Assembly (NCBI GenBank): GCA_014652975.1
Contig: BMZV01000001.1
Coordinates: forward strand, 124,001-188,000
Source: Kocuria marina
GTDB lineage: Bacteria > Actinomycetota > Actinomycetes > Actinomycetales > Micrococcaceae
Direction: 5' to 3'
Length of the DNA stretch: 64,000 bases
Shown here: one piece after another, positions 43,358-54,161 of the stretch
How positions within the stretch are numbered: the first letter of the stretch is position 1
Layout: every line of letters starts with the position of its first letter
The notes under the pieces: generated by a model
Told to the model about the DNA's origin: nothing
The model's input: the letters and a program-made list of their open reading frames with translations, nothing else
Database searches by the model: none
Made by a program: the position numbers and the translations under genes

Positions 43358-45508
43358 TCACTCCGCGGCCACCCCCGGTGTGACCTGGACCGCGCGGACC
43401 AGGGTGTCGTGCAACAGCGGGGCCATGCTGCGCGTGTAGTCCCACGTGAGGTGGTGCGAGTCGAGCCACACAGCCACATTGCCGATCACGGGTGCACACA
43501 CGTCCACTGGACAGATCAGGTCTGTGGGGTCGATCCCCACGAAGCCCGGAATGCTGTCTAGGCTCGAGGCGGGATCCGTGTCCCCGAGAACGGTCTGCCG
43601 TGCAACTCGGCAGGATTCGTCGTCCCGGCCCTTCTCCGCGATGCAGCGGGTGGGGTCGAAGTCCAGCCGGGGGTTGTCCCGGAATCCCACCACTATGCTG
43701 CCCTGCTCCGTAAGGTCCTGGGTGAGCTCCTCGAGCCCGCTCACCACGTGCTCGGCGCCCCCGTCCATGAGCTCCGAGCGGGTGGAAGTGGTCATCACAA
43801 CGTCCGGTTTCAGGACCTCGAGGTAGTCCATGACGGCCTCGTTTCCATCGCGGCACGTGCTCGACTGACCCTCCACCCCGAAGCCGCACCCGGGTTGCAG
43901 CACCGAGATCAGCTGCCAGTTCTCCTCCTCCGCCACCGGGATCACCGCGCCCATGTACTGCTCCATGTGGGAGTTGCCAACAACGGCCACCACCTTGGTC
44001 GGGTTCTCCACCTTCTCCGTCTGCCGACAGAAACCCTGGGCCGTTCGGTTTGCACTCTTGTACTCTCCCTCGCAGGCGCGGGGCAATCCCACCCACTGGT
44101 CCTGCATCGAGGCAGGCAGTACGGGCGCGTTCTCGTCCCCCGTGAACTCGTAGCCGGGTTCCAGCACCCGAGCCCCCGGGTTGTTGAGTTCAGCCCGCGC
44201 CTCGAGCTGGGCCGTGCGGTGACGCTCCACCGCAGACCACGTGCCGGCGCTCGCCAGCACCAGACCCATGCAGATCACAATGACCAGAGCGAGCCGCCAG
44301 TTCCTCGCCTCCGGCCACTTCCACCGCTTCAACGGGTTCTCCACGAACTTCGTCAGCAGCAGCGCCAGCACGATCGAGACCACCACGAGCGCCACACCCG
44401 AGCGCGGCCCCGCCACAGGCCGCTCCCGGACCACCAGGTAGGTAATCAGCAGCGGCCAGTGGACGAGGTAGAGCGCGTAGGCGGCGTCGCCCATCTTCAC
44501 CACCGGGGCCCACGAGAGGAACCTGTCGACCCCGACCGGCAAACCGGACTGCCCCGCCACGATGATCGCCGCCGCCGACAGCAGCGGCCACAGCGCGATC
44601 CACCCGGGGAATGCGCCCTGCACATCCACGAGAATGCCAACAAGGACCATGCTCACAAAACCTCCCCACCCCAGGACCAGCCGCACCGCACGGGGAAGCT
44701 TCACATAGGGAATGGCGAGCGCCACCAGGGACCCCAGGGCGAACTCCCACAGCCGGGCCCTGGTGTCGAAGTACGCGAACTCCTGGTGCGTGGCCGTGGA
44801 GAGCACCGAGAAGGCCAGCGAGGCCGCGAACACCAGCCCGAAGCATGCGGCCAGAACGGGGACGCTGCTGTGGCCCGTCCGGCGCTTGTCCAGCCACGCC
44901 AGGCCGAAGATCAGCGGCCACAGCAGGAAGACCTGCCCCTGGACCGAGAGGGACCAGAAGTGCTGGAACGGCGAGGCCGAGGAGTGGTCCGCCGCGTAGT
45001 AGTCCACCGCGTTGAAAGCGAGCGTCCAGTTCTCGAAGTACAGGATCGAGGCCACGCCCTGAAAACGGAAGTCCGCCACGTCCTGTGCGGGGTACAGCCA
45101 CCACACGAGGAACAGCGTGGCCAGGATGACCACGGTCGCCAGCGGCAGCAGCCGCTTGAAGGTGTGGAGCCAGTAGCGGCCCAGCGCCAGGGGACGCCCG
45201 CCCTCGAGCTTGCGGACGAACGAGAGGGTCATGAAGAACGCGGAGATGAACAGGAAGACGTCCACACCACCGGACACCCGGCCCATGAACACGTGGTAGA
45301 CGACCACCAGGAGCACGGCCACGGCCCGCAGCCCCTGCACCTCGGGGCGGAACCCCGAGAACCGGGCCACACGGGCCGCGGCATCCGAGGATCCCGGGGA
45401 CGCGGACGCGGTCGGTGCCCCGGCGGAGGAGACGTTCCCCCAGGGCGCGGGCGCCGAGGACGGCGCAGCGGTGGCTGAGGTCTCGTCACGGGGAAGCACG
45501 CAGGCCAT
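43358..45508 (-). CDS. Acyltransferase-3 / SGNH protein, tandem copy 1
   Basis: Membrane O-acyltransferase of OafA type (716 aa). An acyltransferase-3 domain with about 10-11 helices (about 55-420) has VQGLRAVAVLLVVVYHVFMG with the conserved His, SGGVDVFLFISAFF, and FQHFWSLSVQGQVFL where EEQF is usual. It is followed by an extracytoplasmic SGNH-like domain with nucleophile motif VVGNSHMEQY (about 511) and a C-terminal DSHHLT. Expected to transfer acetyl groups to an exported glycan or peptidoglycan. Of the three tandem paralogues this is the most diverged. It shares its first residues (MACVLP) with copy 2. Confidence 0.9.
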   Translation of the reverse strand: MACVLPRDETSATAAPSSAPAPWGNVSSAGAPTASASPGSSDAAARVARFSGFRPEVQGLRAVAVLLVVVYHVFMGRVSGGVDVFLFISAFFMTLSFVRKLEGGRPLALGRYWLHTFKRLLPLATVVILATLFLVWWLYPAQDVADFRFQGVASILYFENWTLAFNAVDYYAADHSSASPFQHFWSLSVQGQVFLLWPLIFGLAWLDKRRTGHSSVPVLAACFGLVFAASLAFSVLSTATHQEFAYFDTRARLWEFALGSLVALAIPYVKLPRAVRLVLGWGGFVSMVLVGILVDVQGAFPGWIALWPLLSAAAIIVAGQSGLPVGVDRFLSWAPVVKMGDAAYALYLVHWPLLITYLVVRERPVAGPRSGVALVVVSIVLALLLTKFVENPLKRWKWPEARNWRLALVIVICMGLVLASAGTWSAVERHRTAQLEARAELNNPGARVLEPGYEFTGDENAPVLPASMQDQWVGLPRACEGEYKSANRTAQGFCRQTEKVENPTKVVAVVGNSHMEQYMGAVIPVAEEENWQLISVLQPGCGFGVEGQSSTCRDGNEAVMDYLEVLKPDVVMTTSTRSELMDGGAEHVVSGLEELTQDLTEQGSIVVGFRDNPRLDFDPTRCIAEKGRDDESCRVARQTVLGDTDPASSLDSIPGFVGIDPTDLICPVDVCAPVIGNVAVWLDSHHLTWDYTRSMAPLLHDTLVRAVQVTPGVAAE

Positions 45509-45544
45509 CGTAGACGTTTCCCCCAGTCGGGTGGCAGGCGGGAC

Positions 45545-47722
45545 TCAGCGGGGCGCGTCGAGACCCGCTCCACCGTCCGCGCTCATCGCCTCCGCGGTGC
45601 GCTCTGCGAAGATCGGCGCGGTCGTGGCCGAGTACATGCCCGTGATGTGGTCGTCGTCCAGGTACACGTACACGTTGCCGATCACGGGGTGGCACTGCTC
45701 GCGCGGGCAGATCACGTCCGTCATGTCCACGGCCGAGAACCCGGGCAGCACCTCCGCGAGGGTCTGCTGCGGGTCCTCGGTGCCCAGCATCGGGTGGGTG
45801 CCCACGCACTGCGGGGCGTCCTCCCCGTTCTCCACGGCGCACTCGGACGGTGGCTGCGAGAAGCGGGGGACGTCGCGGATGCCCACCACGTCGATGCCCT
45901 GGGACACGAGGTCCCGCACCCGGGTCTCCAGACCGGCCTTCCAGAACTCCCCGTCCACGTTGGTGAAGGTTCCCTGGACGAACATGAGACCGGGGTGCAC
46001 GGCGTCCACCATGGGCTGCGTCCCCTCGAACCATCGGTCGCACGTCTCGAACGGAGGTTGCTCCTCGGCCACGGTGTAGTAGCACCCGGGCTGGATGTAG
46101 TTCACGACCCGCCAGTTGTTGGCCTCGGCCAGGGCGGTGATGGCCGGCAGCCAGTGTTGCGCGTGGCTGTTACCCGTGACGAGCACGGTCTCGGCGGGGT
46201 TCTCCGCGGCCCTGGTCTCGTGGCAGAACTGCCGGAACTGCTCGGGCAGCTGGATGTCCTCGGGGCATGCGCCGCCCAGCTCCGCCGCGCTGCGGGACAG
46301 GTCCTCGGGCAGCGGCAGCGTGGGTGCTTCCGGGTCCCCCGCGAACTGGAAGCCGGGCAGCAGGGACACCGCGCCCGGGTTGTTCTCGGTCGCGTTCCAC
46401 GTGAGCTGTTGCGTGCGGTGGCGTTCGACGGCGCTCCAGGCCCCCGCGGCGGCGACCACGAGTCCCATGCACACCGCGATCACGAGGCCCATGCGCCACT
46501 TCCGGGCCTCGGGCCACGCCCACCGCTTCATCGGCGCCTCGACCCACCGGGTCAGCGCCAGGGCCAGCACGACCGAGAGCACCACGAGCATCACACCCGA
46601 ACGGGGGCCGGCCTCGGGGCGCTCACGGAGCACCAGGTAGCTGATCAGCAGCGGCCAGTGCACCAGGTAGAGCGCGTAGGCCGCATCCCCGAGTCGCACC
46701 ACGGGGCCCCACGAGAGGAACCGGTCGAAACCGATCGGCGATCCCGTCTGCCCCGCCACGATGATCGCCGCCGCCGACAGCAGCGGCCACAGTGCGATCC
46801 ACCCGGGGAACGCACCCTGTACGTCCACGAGGATGCCCACCAGGACCATGCTCACGAACCCGGCCCAGCCCAGCAGCACCCCCAAGCCCCGGCCCACGCG
46901 CAGGTAGGGCACCGCCAGGGCCAGCAAGGAGCCCAGTGCGAATTCCCACAGGCGGGCGCGGGTGTCGAAGTACGCGAACTCCTGCCGCGACGCCGTCGTC
47001 ACCACGGAGAACGCGAGCGAGGCGACGAACACAAGGCCGAAACACCCCGCCAGCACGGGTACGCAGCTGCGCCCCGTGCGCCGTTTGACGAACCACGCGA
47101 GCGCGAAGATCAGCGGCCACACCAGGAAGACCTGACCCTGCACCGACAGGGACCAGAAGTGCTGGAACGGGGACGCCGTCGAATGATCCGCGGCGTAGTA
47201 GTCCACCTGGTTGGCGGCCAGCGCCCAGTTCTCGACGTACAGGATCGAGGCCACGCCCTGGGACCGGAACTCCGCGACGTCGGTGCGCGGGAACACGAAC
47301 GCCACGAGGGCCAGCGTGCCCAGGATGATCACCGTGGCCAGCGGCAGCAACCGCTTGAAGGTGTGCAGCCAGTACCGGGCCAGCCCCAGCGGACGCCCAC
47401 CTTCGATCCGGCGCACGAAGGAGAGGGTCATGAAGAACGCCGAGATCAGCAGGAAGATGTCCACGCCACCGGAGACCCGGCCCATGAACACGTGGTAGAT
47501 CACCACCAGCAGCACGGCCACCGCCCGCAGCCCCTGCACCTCGGGACGGAATCCCGAGTACCGGGCCACCCGGGTGGCCGAGGCGGAGGAGCCCGGGGGC
47601 GCGGAGGCGGTGGGCATCCCGGCGGAGGAGACGTCCGTCCACGGGGCGGGGGCCGTGGTGGGTGACCCGGGGGCCGGCGGAACTGTCGTGACGGATCGAT
47701 CGGGGGGAAGCACGCAGGCCAT
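45545..47722 (-). CDS. Acyltransferase-3 / SGNH protein, tandem copy 2
   Basis: Paralogue of the flanking genes (725 aa) with the same two-domain plan: acyltransferase-3 helices (LLVVIYHVFMGRVSGGVDIF; FQHFWSLSVQGQVFLVWPLI) and a C-terminal SGNH domain (VTGNSHAQHW near 517; DDDHITGMY near the end). It is closer to copy 3 than to copy 1: both share SPIGFDRFLSWGPVVRLGDA exactly. It starts 36 bp upstream of copy 1, with a matching start region (ATGGCCTGCGTGCTTCCCC) and nearby GTCTAC. Confidence 0.9.
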   Translation of the reverse strand: MACVLPPDRSVTTVPPAPGSPTTAPAPWTDVSSAGMPTASAPPGSSASATRVARYSGFRPEVQGLRAVAVLLVVIYHVFMGRVSGGVDIFLLISAFFMTLSFVRRIEGGRPLGLARYWLHTFKRLLPLATVIILGTLALVAFVFPRTDVAEFRSQGVASILYVENWALAANQVDYYAADHSTASPFQHFWSLSVQGQVFLVWPLIFALAWFVKRRTGRSCVPVLAGCFGLVFVASLAFSVVTTASRQEFAYFDTRARLWEFALGSLLALAVPYLRVGRGLGVLLGWAGFVSMVLVGILVDVQGAFPGWIALWPLLSAAAIIVAGQTGSPIGFDRFLSWGPVVRLGDAAYALYLVHWPLLISYLVLRERPEAGPRSGVMLVVLSVVLALALTRWVEAPMKRWAWPEARKWRMGLVIAVCMGLVVAAAGAWSAVERHRTQQLTWNATENNPGAVSLLPGFQFAGDPEAPTLPLPEDLSRSAAELGGACPEDIQLPEQFRQFCHETRAAENPAETVLVTGNSHAQHWLPAITALAEANNWRVVNYIQPGCYYTVAEEQPPFETCDRWFEGTQPMVDAVHPGLMFVQGTFTNVDGEFWKAGLETRVRDLVSQGIDVVGIRDVPRFSQPPSECAVENGEDAPQCVGTHPMLGTEDPQQTLAEVLPGFSAVDMTDVICPREQCHPVIGNVYVYLDDDHITGMYSATTAPIFAERTAEAMSADGGAGLDAPR

Positions 47723-47749
47723 AGTAGACCTCCCCCGCCTGACAAGGAG

Positions 47750-49942
47750 TTACTCGGGTAACGCGATCCCCGTGATCCCGTCCTGCTGCAGGGCGTCCGA
47801 GACCCGCTGGGCGAAGCTGTGGGAGGCTGAGGCCGCGTACATCCCGGTGAGGTGGTCGTCGTCGAAGTACACGATCACGTTGCCCACGGCGGGCCGGCAC
47901 GCGCCGTCGGGACACACGACGTCGGTCATGTCCACGGGCGCGAAACCCTCCAGTTCGGAGCCCAGGTGCCGCTGGGGGTCGGGGGTGTCGAGCATGGGGT
48001 GCACGATCTCGCACTCCGGGGACTCGAGGCCGCGCAGCGCGGCGCACTCGGCCGGGGCGTCGTGGAACCGCGGGGTGTCACGGATGCCCACCACCTGGAT
48101 GCCGTCCGCCACGAGGGCGCGCACGCGGGTCTCCAGGCCCGGTTTCCACGTCTCCCCGTCCGGCTCACTGAAGGTGCCCTGCACGAACACGAGGTTCGGG
48201 TCCGCGGCGGCGAGCATCTCGTCGCTGCCCTCGAACCAGGTCGCGCACGCCTCGGCGTCCTCGAGTTCCGCGGCCACCGTGTAGGAGCACCCGTGCTGGA
48301 TGTAGGCGAGCACGCGCCACCCGTTCGCGCGGGCCAGGGGTTCGAGCGCGGGGACCCAGTGCTGCATGTGGCTGTTGCCGATCACCACCACGGTGCGGGC
48401 GGGGTCCTCCGTGGCCACGGGCTCGCGGCAGAACTGCCGGAACTGCTCGGGGAGGTCGACGTCCTCGGGACAGCCCCCACCCAGGTCCGCGGCGCTGTGG
48501 GGCAGTTCCTCGGGGCGCGGCAGCGCGGGCGCGGTCGGGTCGCCGTGGAACTCGTAGCCCGGCAGCAGGGCGACGGCGCCGGGGTTGTTCGCGGACGCGT
48601 TCTCCCCCAGGCGCTGGTTGCGCTGCAGCTCCGCCCGTTCCCACGTCCCGGCGATCCCGGTCACGAGCCCCACGCACACCGCGATCACGAGCCCCGCGCG
48701 CCACGACCGGGCCTCGGGCCACGACCACCGTTTCAGAGGTTCTTCGAACCAGTGCGTGAGCACGAGGGCGAGTGCGATCGAGGCCAGCACGAGGGCGGTT
48801 CCCGCGACGGCTCCGGCGTCCGGGCGGTCGCGGATCACCAGGTAGGTGATCAGCAGGGGCCAGTGCACGAGGTAGAGCGCGTAGGCCGCGTCCCCCAGGC
48901 GCACGACCGGACCCCATGAGAGGAACCGGTCGAAACCGATCGGCGATCCCGTCTGCCCGGCCACGATGATCGCCGCCGCCGAGAGCAGCGGCCACAGGGC
49001 GATCCACCCGGGGAACGCGCCCTGCACGTCCACGAGCACGCCCACGGAGATCATGCTCACGAATCCGAGCCACCCCAGGAGCACCCCCGCCACCCGGCCG
49101 ACCCGGACGTACGGGAGCGCCAGGGCCAGCAGGGAACCGAGCGCGAACTCCCACAGGCGGGCGCGGGTGTCGAAGTACGCGAACTCCTGCCGGGACGCCG
49201 TCGTCACCACGGAGAACGCCAGGGAGGTCGCGAAGACGAGACCGAAGCAGCCCGCGAGGACGGGCACGCAACTGCGGGCGGTGCGGCGTCGCCACCACCA
49301 CGCGAGGGCGAAGATCAGCGGCCACACCAGGAAGACCTGACCCTGGACCGACAGGGACCAGAAATGCTGGAACGGGGACGCCGTCGAGTGGTCCGCGGCG
49401 TAGTAATCCACCTGTTCGGCAGCGAGCGCCCAGTTCTCCATGTACAGCACGGACGCCACACCCTGCGAACGGAACTGGGCGATCTGCGTGGCCGGGAAGA
49501 ACGCCCACAGCGCGGCGAAGGTGAGCAGGATCGTGAGCGTGGCCAGGGGTAACAGGCGTTTGAACGTGTGCAGCCAGTACCGGCCCAGTCCAAGAGCCCG
49601 GCCACCCTCGATCCGGCGCACGAACGACAGCGTCATGAAAAAGGCGGAGATCAGCAGGAAGATGTCCACGCCGCCGGACACCCGGCTCATGAACACGTGG
49701 TAGATCACGACCAACAGCACCGCGACCGCCCGCAGCCCCTGTACCTCCGGGCGGAATCCCGAGTACCGGGCCACCCGGGCCGCGGCATCGGCGGGGCGCG
49801 CGTCCCGCGGTGCCGCGGGTCCGGTACGGGGGTGGGCGCCGTCGTCCGCGGAGGTGACCCCGGAAGCGACCGCGGCGCCGGTCACGGAACCGGCAGCGCT
49901 CGACCCGGGATCGTGCGAGGAGCGCTTCGGGGCGGACGGCAT
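47750..49942 (-). CDS. Acyltransferase-3 / SGNH protein, tandem copy 3
   Basis: Third paralogue (730 aa from ATG 49942, giving a length like its sisters). Acyltransferase-3 domain with YHVFMSRVSGGVDIFLLISA and FQHFWSLSVQGQVFLVWPLI; SGNH domain with VIGNSHMQHW (about 522) and DDDHLTGMY. The N-terminal 60 residues are Ser/Ala/Pro-rich and differ from copies 1 and 2. It is first in transcription order, 27 bp ahead of copy 2, so the three form one unit. groL ends upstream with its own terminator. Confidence 0.9.
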   Translation of the reverse strand: MPSAPKRSSHDPGSSAAGSVTGAAVASGVTSADDGAHPRTGPAAPRDARPADAAARVARYSGFRPEVQGLRAVAVLLVVIYHVFMSRVSGGVDIFLLISAFFMTLSFVRRIEGGRALGLGRYWLHTFKRLLPLATLTILLTFAALWAFFPATQIAQFRSQGVASVLYMENWALAAEQVDYYAADHSTASPFQHFWSLSVQGQVFLVWPLIFALAWWWRRRTARSCVPVLAGCFGLVFATSLAFSVVTTASRQEFAYFDTRARLWEFALGSLLALALPYVRVGRVAGVLLGWLGFVSMISVGVLVDVQGAFPGWIALWPLLSAAAIIVAGQTGSPIGFDRFLSWGPVVRLGDAAYALYLVHWPLLITYLVIRDRPDAGAVAGTALVLASIALALVLTHWFEEPLKRWSWPEARSWRAGLVIAVCVGLVTGIAGTWERAELQRNQRLGENASANNPGAVALLPGYEFHGDPTAPALPRPEELPHSAADLGGGCPEDVDLPEQFRQFCREPVATEDPARTVVVIGNSHMQHWVPALEPLARANGWRVLAYIQHGCSYTVAAELEDAEACATWFEGSDEMLAAADPNLVFVQGTFSEPDGETWKPGLETRVRALVADGIQVVGIRDTPRFHDAPAECAALRGLESPECEIVHPMLDTPDPQRHLGSELEGFAPVDMTDVVCPDGACRPAVGNVIVYFDDDHLTGMYAASASHSFAQRVSDALQQDGITGIALPE

Positions 49943-50016
49943 TGATTCAGCCAAGGGGGCGCCGCGGCAGGATGCGAACCGTTCGCGGTGCGGGTCCTTA
50001 CGCGACACGACATGGG

Positions 50017-50051
50017 AAAAGGCGGCCCACTCCCGGGAGGAGTGGACCGCC
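50017..50051 (-). terminator. Rho-independent terminator of groL
   Basis: On the minus strand a 13-bp stem (50039-50051 with 50021-50033, one G-U pair) with a 5-nt loop is followed by TTTT (50020-50017). A classic intrinsic terminator 40 bases past the groL stop. Confidence 0.85.
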
Positions 50052-50091
50052 GATTCCCGGTCACCCACCGAGGTGGGCGGGGTGGGACGCG

Positions 50092-51684
<1,593 letters not shown>

Positions 51685-51782
51685 TTACGAAACGAGAAGG
51701 GTGTGGAAATGACGGCGCGGTGCCCCCGTGGCCCGTTCTCGGGCGAACGTCCGGGCACCGCGCACGAAAGTCGTTGCGGGGA

Positions 51783-52079
51783 TTACTTCTCGATGACGGC
51801 CAGCACGTCGCGCGCGGGGAGCACCAGGTACTCCTCGCCGTTGTACTTGACCTCGGTCCCGCCGTACTTGGAGAAGATGACCACGTCACCCTCCTTGACG
51901 TCCACGGGGATGCGGTTGCCCTTGTCGTCCACGCGGCCCGGGCCCACGGCCAGGACGGTGCCTTCCTGCGGCTTCTCCTTGGCGGTGTCCGGGATGACCA
52001 GACCGGAAGCGGTGGTCTGTTCAGCGGCCAGCGGCTGAACCACGATGCGATCCTCGAGAGGCTTGATGGAGACCGACAC
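51783..52079 (-). CDS. groS: Co-chaperonin GroES
   Basis: 10-kDa co-chaperonin (98 aa): [15 protein letters not shown], the mobile loop [19 protein letters not shown], and [23 protein letters not shown] 52079 has a strong AAAGGGAG site. The leader is about 130 nt, running from the CIRCE element at 52211-52237. groL starts 107 bp downstream. Confidence 0.97.
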   Translation of the reverse strand: MSVSIKPLEDRIVVQPLAAEQTTASGLVIPDTAKEKPQEGTVLAVGPGRVDDKGNRIPVDVKEGDVVIFSKYGGTEVKYNGEEYLVLPARDVLAVIEK

Positions 52080-52210
52080 GATCTCTCCCTTTCTTCTAGG
52101 CGTGTGAGACGGTGTGCGAACGCGCCGTGTCATGGGGTCCCATGACCGCGTCCGCCACAGGCCAGTTGGCGTGCCAACCGTCGTCGCGGTGCCGATTGAG
52201 CGCCTGGCCT

Positions 52211-52237
52211 TTAGCACCCTCACCATGAGAGTGCTAA
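52211..52237 (-). promoter_or_regulatory. CIRCE element (HrcA operator)
   Basis: TTAGCACCC - 9 nt - GAGTGCTAA; the consensus TTAGCACTC-N9-GAGTGCTAA is matched except for one base. It lies upstream of groS on the minus strand. TACAGT just upstream (about 52244-52249) is a likely -10 box. HrcA repression is expected from the established CIRCE role. Confidence 0.93.
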
Positions 52238-52371
52238 TCATCACTGTAGGGAGACGGGCCGCGCGCGGTCAAGGCGCGCCCGCCGCGCTCGTCTCTGGGC
52301 ACAATCCGCGGGTACGACGCCGCCGTCCCCGCGGCCGCGTCAGTCGAGGCCGGCGAGCCGTCCGTGCCGCG

Positions 52372-53127
52372 TCAGTAGTAGACCGCGAGCCGCCCGTGGG
52401 GACCGTCGTGGCACGTGACCGGGGTGTCGAACACGCGCGTGAGGGTCTCGTCCGTCATGATCTGCTCGGGCGGGCCGAACTCCACCACGCGACCGTCCTT
52501 CACGGCGCAGATCCAGTCCGAGTAGTGGCTCGCGAAGTTGATGTCGTGCAGCACGATCAGCACGGTGCGTCCGAGCTCGTCCGCGACGCGGCGCAAGTGA
52601 TGCATCATGTGCACCGAGTGGCGCATGTCCAGGTTGTTCAGGGGCTCGTCCAGCAGGAGGTACTCGGTGTCCTGGCACAGCACCATGGCCACGTAGGCGC
52701 GCTGGCGCTGACCGCCCGAGAGCTGGTCCAGGTAGCGGTTCTGCAGGGGTCCCAGGTCGAAGAATTCGATCGACTCGGAGATGATCCGCTCGTCGTCTCG
52801 GGTGATCCGCCCACGCGTGTAGGGGAAGCGACCCAGCGCCACGAGCTGGCGCACGGTGAGCCGCGCGGTGAAGTGGTTCTCCTGGCGCAGCGTGGAGACG
52901 ACCTTGGCGAGTTCACGCGGCGGCGTCCTGCTCACGTCGTGACCGCCGATCTCCACGGTGCCGGCCTCGGGACCCAACAGGTGACCCATCATGGTCAACA
53001 GCGTGGACTTCCCCGCGCCGTTGGGCCCCACGAGCGCGGTCACGCCACCGGCGGGGATCTGCAGATCCACCGGCCCGATCGCCAAGTCCGTGCCGTACTC
53101 CTTGACCAGTCCGGTCAACTGGATCAC
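52372..53127 (-). CDS. Iron-siderophore ABC transporter ATP-binding protein
   Basis: FecE/FepC-type ATPase (251 aa): Walker A VGPNGAGKSTLL, signature LSGGQRQRAYVAM, Walker B YLLLDEPLNNLD, H-loop IVLHDINFA. The N-terminal FecE-type layout is standard. The GTG start overlaps the permease stop by 4 bp (GTGA). It is the last gene of the importer operon, whose promoter carries an iron box. Confidence 0.94.
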   Translation of the reverse strand: MIQLTGLVKEYGTDLAIGPVDLQIPAGGVTALVGPNGAGKSTLLTMMGHLLGPEAGTVEIGGHDVSRTPPRELAKVVSTLRQENHFTARLTVRQLVALGRFPYTRGRITRDDERIISESIEFFDLGPLQNRYLDQLSGGQRQRAYVAMVLCQDTEYLLLDEPLNNLDMRHSVHMMHHLRRVADELGRTVLIVLHDINFASHYSDWICAVKDGRVVEFGPPEQIMTDETLTRVFDTPVTCHDGPHGRLAVYY

Positions 53128-54161
53128 AGTCTGCCCCTCCTCAGGATCACGAAGAGGAAGACACTGCCACCCACCAGCTCGATGATGATGGACACAGCGC
53201 CCTCCGCGTAGAAGACGTTCTTCAGGACGAAATAGGCCCCGGACAGCACCGCGAAACCGATCAGCGCGGCCATGGGGAACACGTAGCGGTGGTCGTGGGT
53301 GTCCGCGAACTGGTACGCCAGGATCGCCACGAGGAACCCCAGGAACGTCATGGGCCCGATCAGGGACGTGGAGACCGCCATCAGAATGGACACCCAGAAC
53401 AGGGTGAGCAGCAGCTCCCGGCGGTGGTCCATGCCCAGGTTCGTGGCCACGTCCCGCCCCATAGCCATGACATTGAGCGTGCGGGAGTGCACGTACAGGG
53501 CCACCGTGGCCACCACGCACAGCGGCACGGCCAGCGGGAAGTACCCGGGATCCGCGTTGGCCACCGAGCCGAACAAGCGGGCGCTGAGCACGTCGAACTC
53601 GCTCGGTGCGAGCAAGCGCTGCATGAAGGTGGACACCGCGCCGAGCCCGCCGCCCAGGACGATGCCGATCAGCAGCATCACCTGCACGTTGGCGTACTTG
53701 CCCGAGAGCAACCAACTGTAGAGCCCCAGCGCGAACACGATCATGAGGCTCACCTGCAGGGCGTACTGCGGCAGCCCCTGCACCGCACTGACCCCCACCG
53801 CACCCAGGAAGTAGACCGCCGAGGTCTGGATGAGCACGTACAGGGACTCGAAACCCATGATCGACGGCGTGATGATCCGGTTGTTCGCGGCGGTCTGGAA
53901 CGCGACCGTGGCCATGGCTTGGCTCACCGCCACGATCAGGATCACCACCACGCTCGTGGCCCGGGACTCGGCGATCCGCCAGAACCCCGGAGTGCCGAAC
54001 GGCAGGGGGTTGTCCCACGTGAGGATGCCCGCGCAGAACACGAGTCCCGCCACGAGCAGGGATAGCGCGGTGATCCAGTAGCGGCGACGGTGGGCCGGGG
54101 AGACGAAGGCCCCCGATCCAGTGCGCGCCCGGTCGTGGCGCAGCGCGGTCACCTCAGACAT
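53124..54161 (-). CDS. Iron-siderophore ABC transporter permease 2 (FecCD family)
   Basis: Multi-spanning permease (345 aa). FecCD features: NRIITPSIMGFESLYVLIQT, VMLLIGIVLGGGLGAVSTFM, and the coupling-helix region AMGRDVATNLGMDHRRELLL. Hydrophilic Arg-rich N-terminus. It overlaps permease 1 by 8 bp. It resembles the catecholate or petrobactin permeases of Gram-positives (YclN/YclO type), an inference from memory. Confidence 0.92.
   Translation of the reverse strand: MSEVTALRHDRARTGSGAFVSPAHRRRYWITALSLLVAGLVFCAGILTWDNPLPFGTPGFWRIAESRATSVVVILIVAVSQAMATVAFQTAANNRIITPSIMGFESLYVLIQTSAVYFLGAVGVSAVQGLPQYALQVSLMIVFALGLYSWLLSGKYANVQVMLLIGIVLGGGLGAVSTFMQRLLAPSEFDVLSARLFGSVANADPGYFPLAVPLCVVATVALYVHSRTLNVMAMGRDVATNLGMDHRRELLLTLFWVSILMAVSTSLIGPMTFLGFLVAILAYQFADTHDHRYVFPMAALIGFAVLSGAYFVLKNVFYAEGAVSIIIELVGGSVFLFVILRRGRL

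Noticed and set aside
43748-47665. Long plus-strand frames opposite the acyltransferase paralogues (43748-45478, 45647-47665)
   Set aside because: They mirror each other only because the sense genes are paralogues. Composition (His/Arg/Gln-rich) is typical of antisense frames.
52238-52371. Possible small gene upstream of the groES promoter
   Set aside because: No start with ribosome site or conserved peptide; the stretch fits promoter and spacer DNA.
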